Shown one piece after another: positions 47,179 through 60,600 of a stretch of 64,000 nucleotides of DNA; the first letter of the stretch is position 1, and the number at the start of each line of letters is the position of its first letter. The stretch comes from Prinsepia uniflora (lineage: Eukaryota > Streptophyta > Magnoliopsida > Rosales > Rosaceae). The position numbers and the translations under genes are program-made. The notes below the pieces were generated by a model. The model ran no database searches, was not told where the DNA came from, and saw nothing but the letters and a program-made list of their open reading frames with translations. The stretch is from NCBI GenBank assembly GCA_032719365.1, contig CM064873.1, positions 38,975,742 to 39,039,741 on the forward strand. The letters are read 5' to 3'.

Positions 47179-47520
47179 TCATTTTTTCAGAGTTGAAGAA
47201 ATAATGATGGGTAAGGTGTCATTATCATCAAGGAATGCGTACTTCAAATGTTCTGGAAGTACCTTGAGTTCCAATTTAGGGGTTTGGACAACATAGGGAA
47301 GCATTTTATTAGTACCAAAAGTAATTGGAATTGGAGGAGGAGGACTTACATATCGTGGCATTTCATTTAGGGCCATGACCGATTCAAGGATTCTGGGTTC
47401 AAGGACCTCAGTTAATGCATCGAAGAGGACTTCATTCCTAATTTGGGTCAGTCCGGCTCCTTCTCGAATGGTTATTTCGAGTTCATCATCCTGTATATGG
47501 CTCAAGTGTTCCTGCGACAT
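47179..47520 (-). pseudogene. Ty3/gypsy protease-RT linker fragment
   Basis: Contains PKLELKVLPEHLKYAFLDDNDTLPIIISS, the conserved segment just before RT in Athila/Tat-type polyproteins. The region is separated by stops from protease and RT on either side. Confidence 0.8.
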
Positions 47521-47757
47521 AGACTCAACAAAATGTCAATAGAAAACCAAGCATTAACACTAGTAGTAGGATACCTCATAATTTGGAAGATGTTGAACTC
47601 AATCATCTCCCCCATCGAATTCCATGGATAGAAGACCATTGTGGACATCTAGCTTTGTTCTTGCAGTCCGCATGAATGGTCGTCCCAAAAGAAATGGTGT
47701 GTTGTCTAAAGGATTCTCATTCATGTCAAGTATATAAAAGTCGGCCGGAAAGATAAG

Positions 47758-48417
47758 CTAATTGACCTGCACAAGAACATCTTCTACATATCCCCTTGGA
47801 TATGCGTGAGAACGATCTTCTAATTGAATAATGACATTGACTTTCTTTAATTCACCTAGATTCATTGATGCATATATATGGTATGGCATAACATTGATTG
47901 ATGCACCTAAATCTAGGATGACATTATCAAAGGACTTGTTACCTATTATGCAGAGAACTGAAAAGCTCTCGGGATCTTTCAATTTTGGTGGAAGTTTTCA
48001 TTGGATAACTGCAGAAACATTTTTGTTTACCTTAAACACTTCTTTTTCTCTTGTTTTCCGTATTTAAGTGCATAACTCCTTGAGGAACTTGGCATAAGCT
48101 GGTACTTGTTTGATGCATTCAATCAATGGTAAGTTCACTTGTACCTCTCGGAATATCTCAAGGATCTCATCATACTTCTCATCCTTCTTAGTTTTTGTAA
48201 CTGTTCTTGGAAAGGGTGCACGAGACAACAAGGTGTTAGTAGGAATATAATTTAAAGAGATAGAATTATTACCTTTGCTGTGGCTAGATGGTATTGAAAT
48301 TGGTGTCACTTCCTTGTCTAGGTTCGTGATGGTGATCTTATCATACTCATTTTGAACGAATTCGTCACTTTCCTTCCTATCATCCTTAGAACTTGATTTC
48401 AGTCCTTCCTTGGGCAT
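47758..48417 (-). pseudogene. Ty3/gypsy aspartic protease and upstream region (Athila/Tat type)
   Basis: The segment 48417-48064 has PFPRTVTKTKKDEKYDEILEIFREVQVNLPLIECIKQVPAYAKFLKELCT, which precedes protease in this lineage. The frame at 47982-47758 has ILDLGASINVMPYHIYASMNLGELK and SHAYPRGYVEDVLVQV. The D-L-G-A form of the active site is normal for Athila/Tat. A stop and frame change separate the two segments. Confidence 0.85.
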
Positions 48418-48693
48418 AGGGTCATGTAAAACCTTCCCACTTCGGCATGCTCAAAAACATTGATCTTTGGGTTGGGAACAATTTGTGAAGGCAAACTTCC
48501 TTATATCTTTTATTTGGCCCATAAAATCGACAATTTGACCAATTTACTTCTTTATTTCAGAAATGTCACGGCCATGATTGTTCAACATATCCTTTGTTTG
48601 CTTTTGGTTTTCCAGAAGGGCTTGAGTGGAAGTGGATAGTTTGGCAAACATCTTATCATAATCCGGGCTAGAGAATGGATGAATCGGAGGAGC

Positions 48694-49926
48694 TTATTGC
48701 ATACCCATAGGTTGGTGAGGCATCGACGGTCTTGGCATGAATTGTTGCCGTGAATACCCTTGTGGGTGTTGAGCTGGAATGTTCAAACATCCTTTATTGC
48801 TGCTCCATTTGAATCTAGGATGATCACGGTTTCCTTGTCCATTGTTGTTAAAGTTATTGAACCGTTGGCCCCCTTGATATCCTACTAAGGCATTGGCTTG
48901 TTCCATGCCATCAATTGGGTTTGTAACTTGAAGTCATTGATCACTTAGGTGTCCGTCCAATTAGCACACGCCACATATAGATCCCTTAGGTTGCATATCC
49001 CTTTTGGCTTCTAATTGTAAAGATTGGAGCTTTTCAATCTTTCCATCTAAGACACCCTTGGAATTAATTGCACTTACCCCCTTCTTGTGAGAAATGCCAT
49101 AGTGGGCATCATATGTGGCCCTACTCTCGAGTAATTGTCTTGCTTCAGGCTTATCTAAGTCCATAAATGCCCCATGTAAAGCTGCATCAAGAAGGTCTCG
49201 GTCCATGGGTTTGAGACCATCATACAAATAATTCATTAGGTTAGTCTCCAAGAAATCATGTGAAGGACAAGTAGAATAAAGGACCATGAAACGATCATAG
49301 TATGAACCAAAGGTTTCGTCTGGTGCGTGGGTAATGGATGTGATCTCTTGCCTCTTTGAAGTGATCATAGAAGTGGGAAAATACTTGGCCAAAAACTAGT
49401 CCGCAAATTGTTTCCAAGTAGTGATATGATTGGTAGGCAAGTTCATGAGCCAAGATTAGGCCCTATCTGCCAAAGAGAAGGGAAAGGCCTTAAGTTGCAG
49501 AAGTTCATCATCAGCATCACTTGGTTTCATGCCCTTGCACACTAATTGGAAAGTTCAAGGTGTTTGTTAGAGTTCTCATTAGAAAGGCCATAGAAGGTGG
49601 GTAATCTAAGAAGGAATCCACTCTTAAACTCAATGACTGTTTTGTTTTCCTTAGGTAAAGGAAAAACAATACAAGAGGGACCTATGCTCCACTCAGTTGA
49701 GCAAGAATGTTGACGAAGAGACTTATGTTCGTTGTTGGCCATCTCAGTTTTGGGTTCATTTTCAAATTGGTGTTTAGGGGAATAAGAAGACTCAAATTCG
49801 AAGCCTTCCCCAAAGTTAAGTTCCAAGATGGGTTTTAAGGTAAAATTCCCAAAGTTTCTTAACTTACCTCCCAATTTAGGCTGTGTATTAGAGCTAGAAA
49901 AGCGTGGAGATCTGCGAGTTGGAATA
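48694..49926 (-). pseudogene. Ty3/gypsy Gag (Athila/Tat type), broken
   Basis: Right part (49926-49542) carries FLLRLPTFYGLSNENSNKHLE. The middle frame 49392-48961 starts with a start-like AKYFPTSMITSKRQEITS and includes DETFGSYYDRFMVLYSTCPSHDF and the beginning of a knuckle, ICGVC. A Gln/Asn-rich tail lies at 48906-48694. Stops separate the pieces. The 5' edge is interrupted by solo LTR I. Confidence 0.82.
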
Positions 49927-52296
49927 TGACAGGACCGTCCCCAGAGGAACATTGATAACCGTGCCCGGTCCTGTTCCCGTCTAACAAGTCAACTGAGGTT
50001 CCCCTAATTGCCCTCAGTACTTGTCAAACCAAGGATAATTGTACCTGTGCCCACTCATGCCTCCACCCCCCGAATAGCCTCGATCCTCGTGCCATGACCT
50101 GAAGGGTCAATAAAAAACACAAAAGGTGTGAGTGGACAAAAACAAATCAGTTATAAAACATGATTACAGAAAGAACATTTCTACCCTCCACGTAAAACCA
50201 ATGCATGCATTCGAAAACCATTTCACAATCCATTCGATTTCTAGTATAAGAAAACCATGTATGAAAATCAAAGTCATTTTCCTTTTTCTCAAATCTCGGG
50301 CCTTAGCCCGAAAATACAAACACGGGGCCTCAGCCCAAAATCACGAATCGAAATCCAAGTACATAACACAACCCAAAAATCCATCAAGCCATATAAACCG
50401 AGTCATTGTCCAACACATCCGAAAACATCAGAAATCAATAGTAAATCACAAGTCAGTCAATTTACTAGATCTGAAGTGCGCCCGAGTCTTTAAACTCAAA
50501 ACTATGCGCATAATCAGGCCTTCCCGGGATATCAACGAGTCTTTAAACTCAAAACACAATCACATGCCTCGGGGGGTATCATAATAGAGTCTTTAAAATC
50601 AAAACATATCAATCCAGGGCCCTCCCCCCGTCAATCAACCGAGTCTTTAAACTCAAAATCAGATCCAGCGGTTTTTCTTTTCTTTTTCCGGATCTTTAAA
50701 CCCAAAACTATTTTTCAATCAACAGTGGAACCACAGAAAATCTATCTCCGAATTTCACATTCAAATCTCAAATCATATCCATCATCCATTTCCAAGTTCG
50801 AATTCGGGACCATCATTCCGTAAGCTAGCATCCGGAATAATCGTTCCGAACCCAAATCCGGAAATCCACTTTCAAGTTTCCGAAACCCGAAATCTCGTTC
50901 ATCAAAACTAATTTTATGAACTGGGATCAAGCTCAAAATCACTTTCCCAAAGTCCGTTTAAACCTTTGAAATCAAATCGTATTTCAAATCCCAAATTCAA
51001 ATCATCAAAATCATGGTCAAATCATAACATACTCAAAATCTCGTAAAACGTGCAAATATGTAATAATCTCGAAAAATGTGCCAAAGCCGTAAATTATACT
51101 CACAAATGGATCTGCAACCCGCGTGTTCGACCAGGCTCAGTCCTGTCAATTTCAATTCGTTTTCTGTAATTAAAATGTCCAATAGCATCGTCAACACATG
51201 AATTTAAGGTCTGTCGTCTCAATTTCAATTATAATTACTTCTAACCATCCAACTCAATTCAAATAGTCGAAGCCTATTCATCATTCAATCCCTTCAGTAC
51301 TCATCGATTTCTTCAAATTGATCAGTTAGGAAGCATCACAGATTCATTAGAACCATGAATTCAAGCTCAATTTGACTTGAACATACCTTTGTATGATCGA
51401 ACTCAATCATGGAAGTTCTGAGCCATCGCGGGTCCCGTTCTTGATCAATTATTGATCAATTTCCTTCAATTTTGATATGGTCTTACTTAGAAGAGTTCCA
51501 GAAAGCTCACCCAAGCCTCAGTTGTACTCATCACGGCCTCTAAGTGAGAATTCGAAGTTTTGAAACCTTTGAATTCCACGGGTTTGAGTTTCACGTTTCT
51601 CTTCGGATTCTCTCTCCGTCCCTCGCATTTTCTCCTTATCTCAATCTCTTAATCATCAGTTTCTCTACAGATTGTCGAATGGTTACTAATCTGTTCAATT
51701 TCAAAATGAATTTGAAGCACATCCCCTGTTTTTTTTTTGTCTTTGTCCTTAGCCATTATCAGTTGCCTTGGCGGTGTAAGGACACTCAGCCACTTAATCC
51801 TAGTGCCAGGTGTCCCTCCCCAGTTTAACATAATCTCAGCATCAACCATTTAACCGCCCAACTTAAATTACCATTTTTCCCTTCTTCTTACAAATTACCA
51901 AAATGCCCTCCACACTTCTAGACCCGTAACTTCATCGTCCGAACTGCGATTGACACGGGCCACCTGTCTACGGATTCGGCGTCTCGAGACCTACCCAATG
52001 GTCTTTGAATTACGTGAAAAGTTCATGTCGTTTGAAAATTCAACAAATTGCCCCTTTAACCAAATTACCGAATGACCCTTGAACTTCCAAACATCATAAC
52101 TTTCTCCTCGAATGTCAGAATCGAACGTACCACCTGTCTATGAACTCGTGACGTCCTGAACTACGTCACAGATATCGGTCAAAATCCGTTTGACCGCTCA
52201 AACCAAAAGTCAACCGTTCACCCAATTCCATGGGTAAAATCGTCATTTTCTTCAAATTTTCCAAATTTTCCGTTTTCGAATGTTCGGGTCATTACA
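49927..52296 (-). mobile_element. Solo LTR I, minus strand, inside the Athila/Tat-like element
   Basis: Plus-strand reading runs from TGACAGGACCGTCC to CGGGTCATTACA, 2,370 bp. Flanks GAATA (49922-49926) and GAATC (52297-52301) match at four of five bases. Contains GAGTCTTTAAACTC repeats at 50484-50710 and GTGTGAGTGGAC at 50126-50137. Its partner on the right is missing: the sequence near 51090-51115 jumps past the usual GTCCACTCAC block, suggesting an internal deletion. Confidence 0.85.
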
Positions 52297-53155
52297 GAAT
52301 CACTAGCTTTGGCTTGGTCATGCATAGGAACCTGAGATGCAACAAACATACAATGTGAGAGTCATATCCTAATCGCAACAATAGATAAAAGAAATGGGCA
52401 AGCAAGATAGATAGTCATAAAATGTAGAGAACAGAAAATTCTGAAACATCATTGTATGTATGAAGAACGGGTTATAGGCAAGTACGTAAAGAAGTTAAGG
52501 AGTATAACCAAGAATATGCAAGGTAGATCATGACAATGATATGCAAAAATACAAGTTCAAAAACTTCCAAATCAATGCAACACATAAAAGTCTACATGAA
52601 GAATGGTGTGAATGCATAAGAGGGAAATCATTAGAACCTGCATAAGACATAAGAGTTACGTGATAGTGAATGAAAATAATGGCCTACACCTTTGATCTCA
52701 CTTCCCTAGATTCACTTATTCATAGAGGGCTCGATGATGAAATCCGAGCAATATGAAACCACAGGAAGGGTTTGCAATCTACCAATGCAATAGATAGAGT
52801 CTTAGAGTGACATGAATAACTTTCACACTTCACTTCTCATTAGACTTTCCTGGGCTTATGCCCTGTGCATACTGATAAACATATTTCAATCCCCTCAACC
52901 ATTCAACGTTAATCATGGCCAGTTGGGATACATGTACCGCGAGAAGCAAGGACTAATTTTGAGAACACCCCGAGGTGAACCTAGCGATGGTATGTACTCC
53001 ATTGGAGTACTCTTTTTTCGGGCCCACTTGTCACCAATCATAACCCTCCTAGACACCATAACCAACCGATGGAAGTTTTCAAAATAGAGGTTTACCAAAC
53101 CCGAGTTTATACAATCTCCATCCCTACTTCATCTTCGCCCCATAAAAAATAGTTG
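52297..53155 (-). mobile_element. Presumed 5' region of the Athila/Tat-like element
   Basis: Sequence that would adjoin gag if solo LTR I were removed. It has no coding similarity that I recognise and no clear PBS or LTR end. It is unlike the Del-type LTRs around it and ends where LTR J sequence begins near 53156. Assignment is by position only. Confidence 0.4.
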
Positions 53156-56100
53156 AGAAATGGTGAAATGGTGTACGAGTCGGGTCGTGGGTCTGTGTGA
53201 CCCAAATTACAGGACTCGTCGAGATGTAGGAGACGAGATGATGTCATCTGATGATGTCATCGATGACATCATCATGTTAGGTCTGACATGTCAGACTGAT
53301 AGGTGTGAGAGGTGGACCAATGAGTAATCGACACGTGTCACATGTTCGTACCCAGTCAGCACTGACATGTCAGTGATGTGGCCAAATCAATGGATGCCAT
53401 GTGTCATTGACATGTTAGTGATGTGGACCAATAGTTGGCTGACATGTGGCACTATCAAACCTTGTCAGGCTGACGTCAGCATTGATTGTTGACGTTAGCG
53501 TTGACTTTTGCTGACATCAGCGTTGACTTTTGTAAGCATCAACTTTTACGTTGAGCCTGCACGTGGGGCACGTGGGCATGAAATTTGATGTGGGACCAGT
53601 GTCATTTTAAGGGTTTGGATGATCCGAATCCAATGGAGGTGGTTTCGGGTCGATCAGAGGTCATTAGGTTGGTCAAATTGAGGTTTCTAGCCACGGGAAG
53701 CGTGTTCATGATGAGTTCCCGGGCTGGGAATGTTCATAGGTCTTATGTATGACCTTATAGAGTCCGTTAGTGATCACTGGTATGATTTGGATAGGTCCAT
53801 AAGTTTCAGAGATGGTGAATTAGCCCCGAGGAGGTGAAGGCACATGTATCAAGGTACAGCTAGAACGATATGTGAGTGGACTTGTGTTTTCTAAATATGA
53901 TGCTTGCATAACTGTTTTATATGTTTTATAAATGTGATTTGTGATGAATATGATTTTGTTATTTCATGTTTACGTATTTACACGTATTTTGAGGTTTAAG
54001 ATTTTATATTGTGTTTATACATACTTGTGTTTTCTATGGTTGTTGGATAAACTGATTTCGGATTTGGAAAGATGGAATCAAACTTGAAGTCCATTTGATT
54101 TAATGAGGTATCTGGTTGAGACCCATTTAGTTTGAACTCTCGGGCTGGAGGCCCAATCGATTATGATATCGAGCATGAGTCTCATTTATAGTTTATGGAA
54201 AGGAAATGGATTTAACGGTATTCCGGGAAAGGGCCCCATTCTAAACGGTTTTGAAATGATTTTATAAAATGTTTTCCATATACCATCCGTATATGTGGAT
54301 ATGTGGAAAGTCTCCTCTAGCTGTTTGGGACATTGGGGTAGTCACGGTGTATTGCCTACGAGGGGTCATTGCGCGGACCAACTGGACAGTATATTGTCTC
54401 AGGAGTAGGATTTCTATTATTAGATGCCCGGAACGTCAGACATCTAGGATGTCATAGATAGGTTCGGAGAGACCTCGAGCTGCAAGAGTATCCTAGATCT
54501 TGACATGATGTCTGGGACGTTAGGCGTCTTTGTGACGACCCGGAAATTCGAAAAAGGAAAAATTGGAAAAATTGGAAGTAAAGCACGATTTTGCCCGTGG
54601 TTATGGGGTAAAAGTTGACTTTTTGTTCGGGACACTTTTTGGACTTTTGGCCATGACAGTTGGGTAGGTCTCGGGATGCTGAATCCGTAGACAGGCAGCA
54701 TGCGTCAATCGGAGGTCGGATGTGAAAGTTACGGACATAGAAATGCTAGGGGCATTATTGTCATTTTTTTGGCAAAGGGTAAAATGGTAATTATGGCTGG
54801 GCCAATTGATGAGTCAATGTTTGGTGACTCATTGTTCCCTTAAGTGACACATGTCACTTGGCTAAGGCTAATTAGTGGCGAAAGAGGTATGTGACGGTGG
54901 GAAAGATTAATTGAAATTGCAAACCTTGCCGTGTGGATATTTGAAAAGCAGAGAACAAGTATTGCTTGATCGATCTTCCCAGCAACCAATTGAGAAACTG
55001 GTGTAATTGAGAGGATTAGAGCAATAAAACAGAGAGAAAATAAGTGAATTCTAGAGTGAAAAACGAGAAGAAATTAGAGAATTGACCCTGAAATCTGAAA
55101 ACCCAAACCGTGGAAGCTCAAAATCTTCCAAAATTCGAGATTAAAGTTATAGGCCGTGATTATTTAAATTGAGGTTCAATTAAGTCTTCTGGGACCATTT
55201 CAACCAGGACCATTTCGAACTTGAGTCGAGAAATTGGAGGGATTGAAGGATGAAATTGAAGTTGGAAATGTACTTAGAAGAAGAGTCCTACGAAGCTGTT
55301 GGCTGGATCAATTGAAGAAAAATGATCGAAAGTGATGAATTTCGATGGATGAACAGTACTTGAGTGTTCTTCGACAAATTGGGTTTCAATTGCGGGATTA
55401 AAGTAAGTTCTCAAGAAAGTGAGATTACAGAACCTTAATTGGACTCATAACAATGCTATTAGCTTGATCAATGATGGAAATTGACCACGAATTGAGCAGG
55501 ATTGAACCGGGTTGCACCGTAGGACCCGTTTACAAAGAAGTGGGCGGGAGAGACGACACTGTAGCAGGGTACTATACACGGCGCGTGGGCTTCATGACTT
55601 TTTTTCTATACAATGTAACGAACATTTTAGCGTTGGTTTCGAAGCAATTGGACACCGTTTCGATATTGTTTCGAGGGTTCGAAGGATTAGGCTACGTTTT
55701 AAATTCGTATTTAATTCCCAAAAAATTGGGGTAGTTTAATATGCTATTCTTGGATTCATTAGTGACCCATAATGATGTTGTTGGACAGGATTCCAGATTT
55801 TTGGAAATTACGGAAAGACATGGAGCTCAAACTCAAGCGGTTTGGACGGTGTGTGAGTTGACGTTTGTTTTATAAACTGATATGCATGCATAGTTAAATG
55901 TTTTACATGATTGATTGCATGATTTGGTTTGCAATGATGTCATGGTGATTTGGCATGATTAATTGTGATTTAATGATTATTTTAATCGGTCTTTCAGGCA
56001 CATTTTACGAGGAATGTGCAAATAGTCTTTTGGGGTAGGCCCAGAGTCAAAATGGTTTCAAAAAGGGTATTTTGACTTAATTGATGAGTCAAGGATGATT

Positions 56101-57460
56101 TTTGGATTATTTTAATGTTTTCAAATGAGATTTTACGGATTTACGTGTACTGTGGATATGGTTTGAAGTCAAGGATATGGTTGATATGTGTTTGTGGTAT
56201 GGATTGTGTTTGTGACTGTGGATACTGGTACATGTCTGGATGATGCGAGTGCAGTTTCTATACATGACTACTCGGATGTGAGTGAGTGGGGTTCCCGAGT
56301 ATATGGTATGTCTAGATGGTGCGAGTGCGGTTCCCAGACATGACTCGGATGGAGCCTAAGTGCAGTTTTTGAGGTGGCCTACGCGTAGCGCCGATGTGAT
56401 TGATTGATTGATTGCTCACTTGAGTTGTGCGGTTTGATGTTGATTTGATTGTGATTTCTTTGTGTACTGGTATTGAGTACGGGTTTTGGTCATTCCTTGC
56501 GTACTAGTATTGAGTATTGGTTTTGGATTTTGTGGCCAGGTTAGTGTTTTCATATGTTTTGGCTTGAGAGCTGGGATTTGATACTTTTTATGTGATTTGG
56601 CTGGAAAGCCGGTGATTGTTATTCATATGTTGACCCTATGCATGCATAGTTTGATAAACTGGAGGGGAAAATGGTCTATTTGAAATGTATTTTCAAAGGC
56701 AATTATTTTTGTCCACTCACACCTGTTATGTTTTTATGACCTTTCAGACCTTGGCACGATGTTCGGGGCTGATCGAGAAGTGGAGGCATGAGTGAAAATC
56801 AGTGCAGTAATCCCTTGTCTGACAGGTGCTGAGGGATAGTTTCGGGACTTCAGTTGACTTGTCAGACGGGAGCAAGATCGGACATGGTTATCAAAGTCCA
56901 GTTCGGACAGGTCCTGTTAGTTTGGGACTCCAGGCATCTGGGATGCCAATGATTGGTATAACTGTGTTTATTGGATTTATTGATTTATGGATTTATTTGT
57001 TGATGGATTTGGACGTGACCCACATGATTTGGATTTACGGTTTTGGGATGATTTCCCATACGATTGGTTTTATGGTTTTGGGTAAAGACCCTAATGATTT
57101 GAGGAAGGAAATGGTTTTATAAACGGTTTTATTATATTTGAATTAACTGTTTTTCGTATGCATGCATGGTTTTTAAGTGAAGGGCATGAATTTCTTTTGT
57201 GAAATAAGTTTTACTAAATTATTTATTTTCGTCCACTCACAGATTTTATGGTTTTTAATACCTTTCAGGTCGATCGCGGATGCGGGCTATAGCAGAAACC
57301 AAGTTATCACAGTCCTCCACTGATCCTGGCGCACTCTAGAAGCCCCGAGTGGGCTAAGGTTTGGGTTATCCCTTGTCTGGCCCTTCGTATCACACATGGG
57401 TTAGATGGGAGCATGGCACACCCTGCGTTAATCCCGGGGGGATTGGGATGGGTTGTGTCA
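53156..57460 (+). mobile_element. LTR J, plus strand, left-truncated and split by solo LTR K
   Basis: Begins inside an LTR: its first bases match, in reverse, the part of LTR G near 43880. Pieces 53156-54530 and 56925-57460. The right end GGGATGGGTTGTGTCA is a proper LTR end. Paired motif TGTGAGTGGAC (53871-53881) with GTCCACTCACA (57231-57241), and GGCATC-TGG-GATGCC at 56933-56947. Positions 53230-53540 are dense in TGACATGTCA, TGACGTCA and GTTGACTTT words. Confidence 0.78.
54531..56919 (+). mobile_element. Solo LTR K, plus strand, inside LTR J
   Basis: 2,389 bp from TGTGACGACCCGG to GGTCCTGTTA (terminal CA mutated to TA). Flanks GTCTT and GTTTG each differ by one base from GTCTG, the uninterrupted sequence expected from sister LTRs, so a decayed TSD is likely. 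Similar to solo LTR B over much of its length. The paired motif has one uncompensated change: TGTGAGTTGAC (55852-55862) against GTCCACTCAC (56711-56720). Confidence 0.83.
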
Positions 57461-57600
57461 AGGTGGTATCTTGGCAAGGTTGTCAGTGGGAATCAGTAGT
57501 GCGCAGGTGCAGGATATGATGTCTCTACAAGGATTCAGCCCACCAACAACCTAAAAGTTAGGATAACGAGTAAGATAGTTAGTGGAAATGAATCGTGGAT
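57461..57600 (+). mobile_element. Degraded PBS and start of an internal region after LTR J
   Basis: AGGTGGTATCTTGGC follows the LTR end where TTGGTATCAGAGC is expected, so it looks like a decayed initiator-Met PBS. This would make LTR J a 5' LTR. About 140 bp later the sequence changes to the middle of another LTR. Confidence 0.5.
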
Positions 57601-60600
57601 AGGTTATGTTTGACAAGTGTCACTCATCCTATTGTTGCATTTTCCCATAATTTGGGATCAGATCTAGGGTTTGATTAACCCTCACCATCCTTTATTTTTC
57701 ATCTGCATCGTTCATTATCTCCTTCATTATTCCCTACAACCGAAACAAACACAAAATAACCTCACCTCTATTTCTCCATCATCTCTGTTAATCATCGTTG
57801 GTACGAACTGAGTGAGGCTGGGAAAGACGTGAAGGACGGCTTGGTGAGATGGTGTAAGGCGGAGAAACGGCGGGAGGTCAAACCCAAAACCGTACTTTTG
57901 GCCCAAAATGGAAGTTTGGTTTTCGACATTTATTTATTGATTTGATGGACTCTGATGTGTTCTAGGGTTCAAGGCGATCTTAGTGGGCTAGTTTTCGAAG
58001 CAAGGGGTAGCCGAAATTGAGAGAAATCGACGGAGGAAATCTAAGCTACTGCTCATTGATCGAAGGTACAATTCTAGTATGTTTTTCGTAGTTTTGATCA
58101 CATAGATCTGTTGTTGGGGTTGAGACGAACATATTGGAAGAAACCAGATTGAAAATGGTTGATAAATAAGCAGTTTAGGACCCGTCGAGAGGTTAGGGAT
58201 GATGATGTCATCAGCTGGCGTCATCACCTGTCATACTTTCAGGATAGGAGACCTAGTAGGAGAGTGACACATGTCACATGTCAGTGCCAAGTCAGCACTA
58301 ACATGTCAGTGACGTGGCACAATCAGGTGCCGCCACATGTCACTGACATGTTAATGACATAAACCAACCAGATACTAACACGTGGCACCTGTCAAGTCTG
58401 ACAGGTGTCAAACGTGGCGTCTGTCAGATGACGTCAGACTGACATCAGCAATGATGTTAGCGTTGACTTTGACTGTTGACCTGACGTCAACATTGACTTT
58501 TTGGTCAACTTTGACTTTGACCCACTCACGGGACCGCGTGAGTGCGAATCTCGAGGTGAGACTGGTACAAGTTTAAAGGTTTCGACGATCTAAATCCAAT
58601 AGTGGTGGTTTCGGGTCGATTAGAGATCGTTTGATAGGTCAAATTAGGGTTTAAAGTCTCAAGAAGCGTCTTTAGGACGCGTTCTCGGGATGGGATTTTT
58701 CACGGGGTTTAGGTATGAACTTGTAGAGTCCTTTAGTGACCTTTGACTATGTTTAAATAGGCCCGAAGACTGTGACTTAGCTTTGGGATAGGTTTAGGCT
58801 GTTCGATTGCGTAGCGAGGACTGTATGTGAGTGGACTTTTGATTTATAAACGGATTGCATGCATAATTGTCAGGACCGTCCCAAATCCCCCCGGGATTAA
58901 TGTGGGATGCGCCTGATCTCGTCTGACACGAAGTGTCAGACAAGGAAAAATCCAACTTTAGCCCCATCGGGCTTCCAGAGTGCGCCAGGATCCGGATGAG
59001 GAATGTGATGTCTCAATCTCGGCTACAGCCCGCATCCACGTTCAACCTGAAGGGCATTAAAATCACGAAAAGCTGTGAGTGGACAAAACAACAGTTTATA
59101 AAAACAGTTTCATAAAAAGAAGATTTATGCCCTTCACTAAAAAGCATGCATCCATTCGAAATCCATTTATCAAATTGAAACCATTGGGGCCTTAGCCCAA
59201 ACCGTGAATCAAACTAATCATACGGGCCACTGCCCAAAACAATACCAGTGGGACTCAGCCCAAAACCAAATCAATAGGGACTCAGCCCAAATCAAATCAA
59301 GTGGGTTTTAGCCCAATTCCAGTACATGTAGGCCATAGCCCAAAAACCAATCCAGTACGTGGGTCTAAGCTACGCGTGCTACCCGAGGTCTCAAATCCCA
59401 AGTCTCCCCATGGTCCACTCAAGTCAATGACTCGTAGGTTAATGACCCTCCCTGGTGGGAGGTTTTAACCTCTGGCAATCCCTGGTCCTGAGTCACTATA
59501 CGGACCGATTGCTCCGTGCAATGATCCTCGCAAGCAATGTCACGTGACTATTGAAGGATACTACGAGACGTCTGGAGGAGACAACCCGCAACTCCAGGAT
59601 ACTACGAGACATCTGGAGGGCATCCGTTCACGAGGATGGTATACGGAAAACCATTTTACAATTCATTTCAAAACCATTCAAAGGGCCACGCCCAGGTTTT
59701 CCATAAACCATCATAAATCCAAATATGGGTCCCTGACCCGAAATCATGTTTATAAACCATAACTGGGCCTCATGCTCGATATCATAACAATTGGGCCTCA
59801 AGCCCGAATTCGTAAACCAACCGGGCCCCCAGCCCGATCATTTAACTCAATTAGGCCTTCAGCCCGATTTCTCATCAAATCAAATGGACTCCAAGTTCGA
59901 TGGCTTCCTATAAAATGGGTCTCATTCCCGATTCCATGTTTTCAAATCCAAAACCATTCCATAAAACCACCATAGAAAACACAGCACATAGAAGTACCGT
60001 ATAAAATCGAAAATCGTTGAATGCGTGCAAATACGTACATACTAACTACCACAACCAAATGCACTCATGGCATTTCAAACATATTTTGAAAACATATAAA
60101 ACATTTATGCATACATCACAATTTAGAAAGAAAGGTCCACTCACAGACCGTCTGAAGCCGCGCCTCAATACTCGCGCCATATGCCTCTCCTATTCCAATG
60201 ACTATTTCCGGGGCTCTCGAACCTGTCTAAATTGTAATAGAGGGTTACTAACTACTTAATTAACTGCTCATAAAAGCCCTGTAATTTTTTGGAATTTTTA
60301 ACAATTTTTAAACACGAACCTAAACCTTCGGACATCCCAAACTATATCGAAACGATGTCTGATCGACTCGAAACCAGTCCCAAAATGTTTGTTACATCGA
60401 ATAGATGAAATTACAAGTTGGAACCTTCCCCATAAAACGGGACACGCGCCCGCACGTTCCACCTGAAGTGGTTGTACATGGGAGCCACGCGCCCTGCACA
60501 GTTTTCTTCTTCCGTCGGCTAAATCGGTCTGAACCGGCCCACGTGTAAAACCGGTTCAACTGGACCGGCGTGACCGGTCCAGGGCCACTCCTTCCTATCT

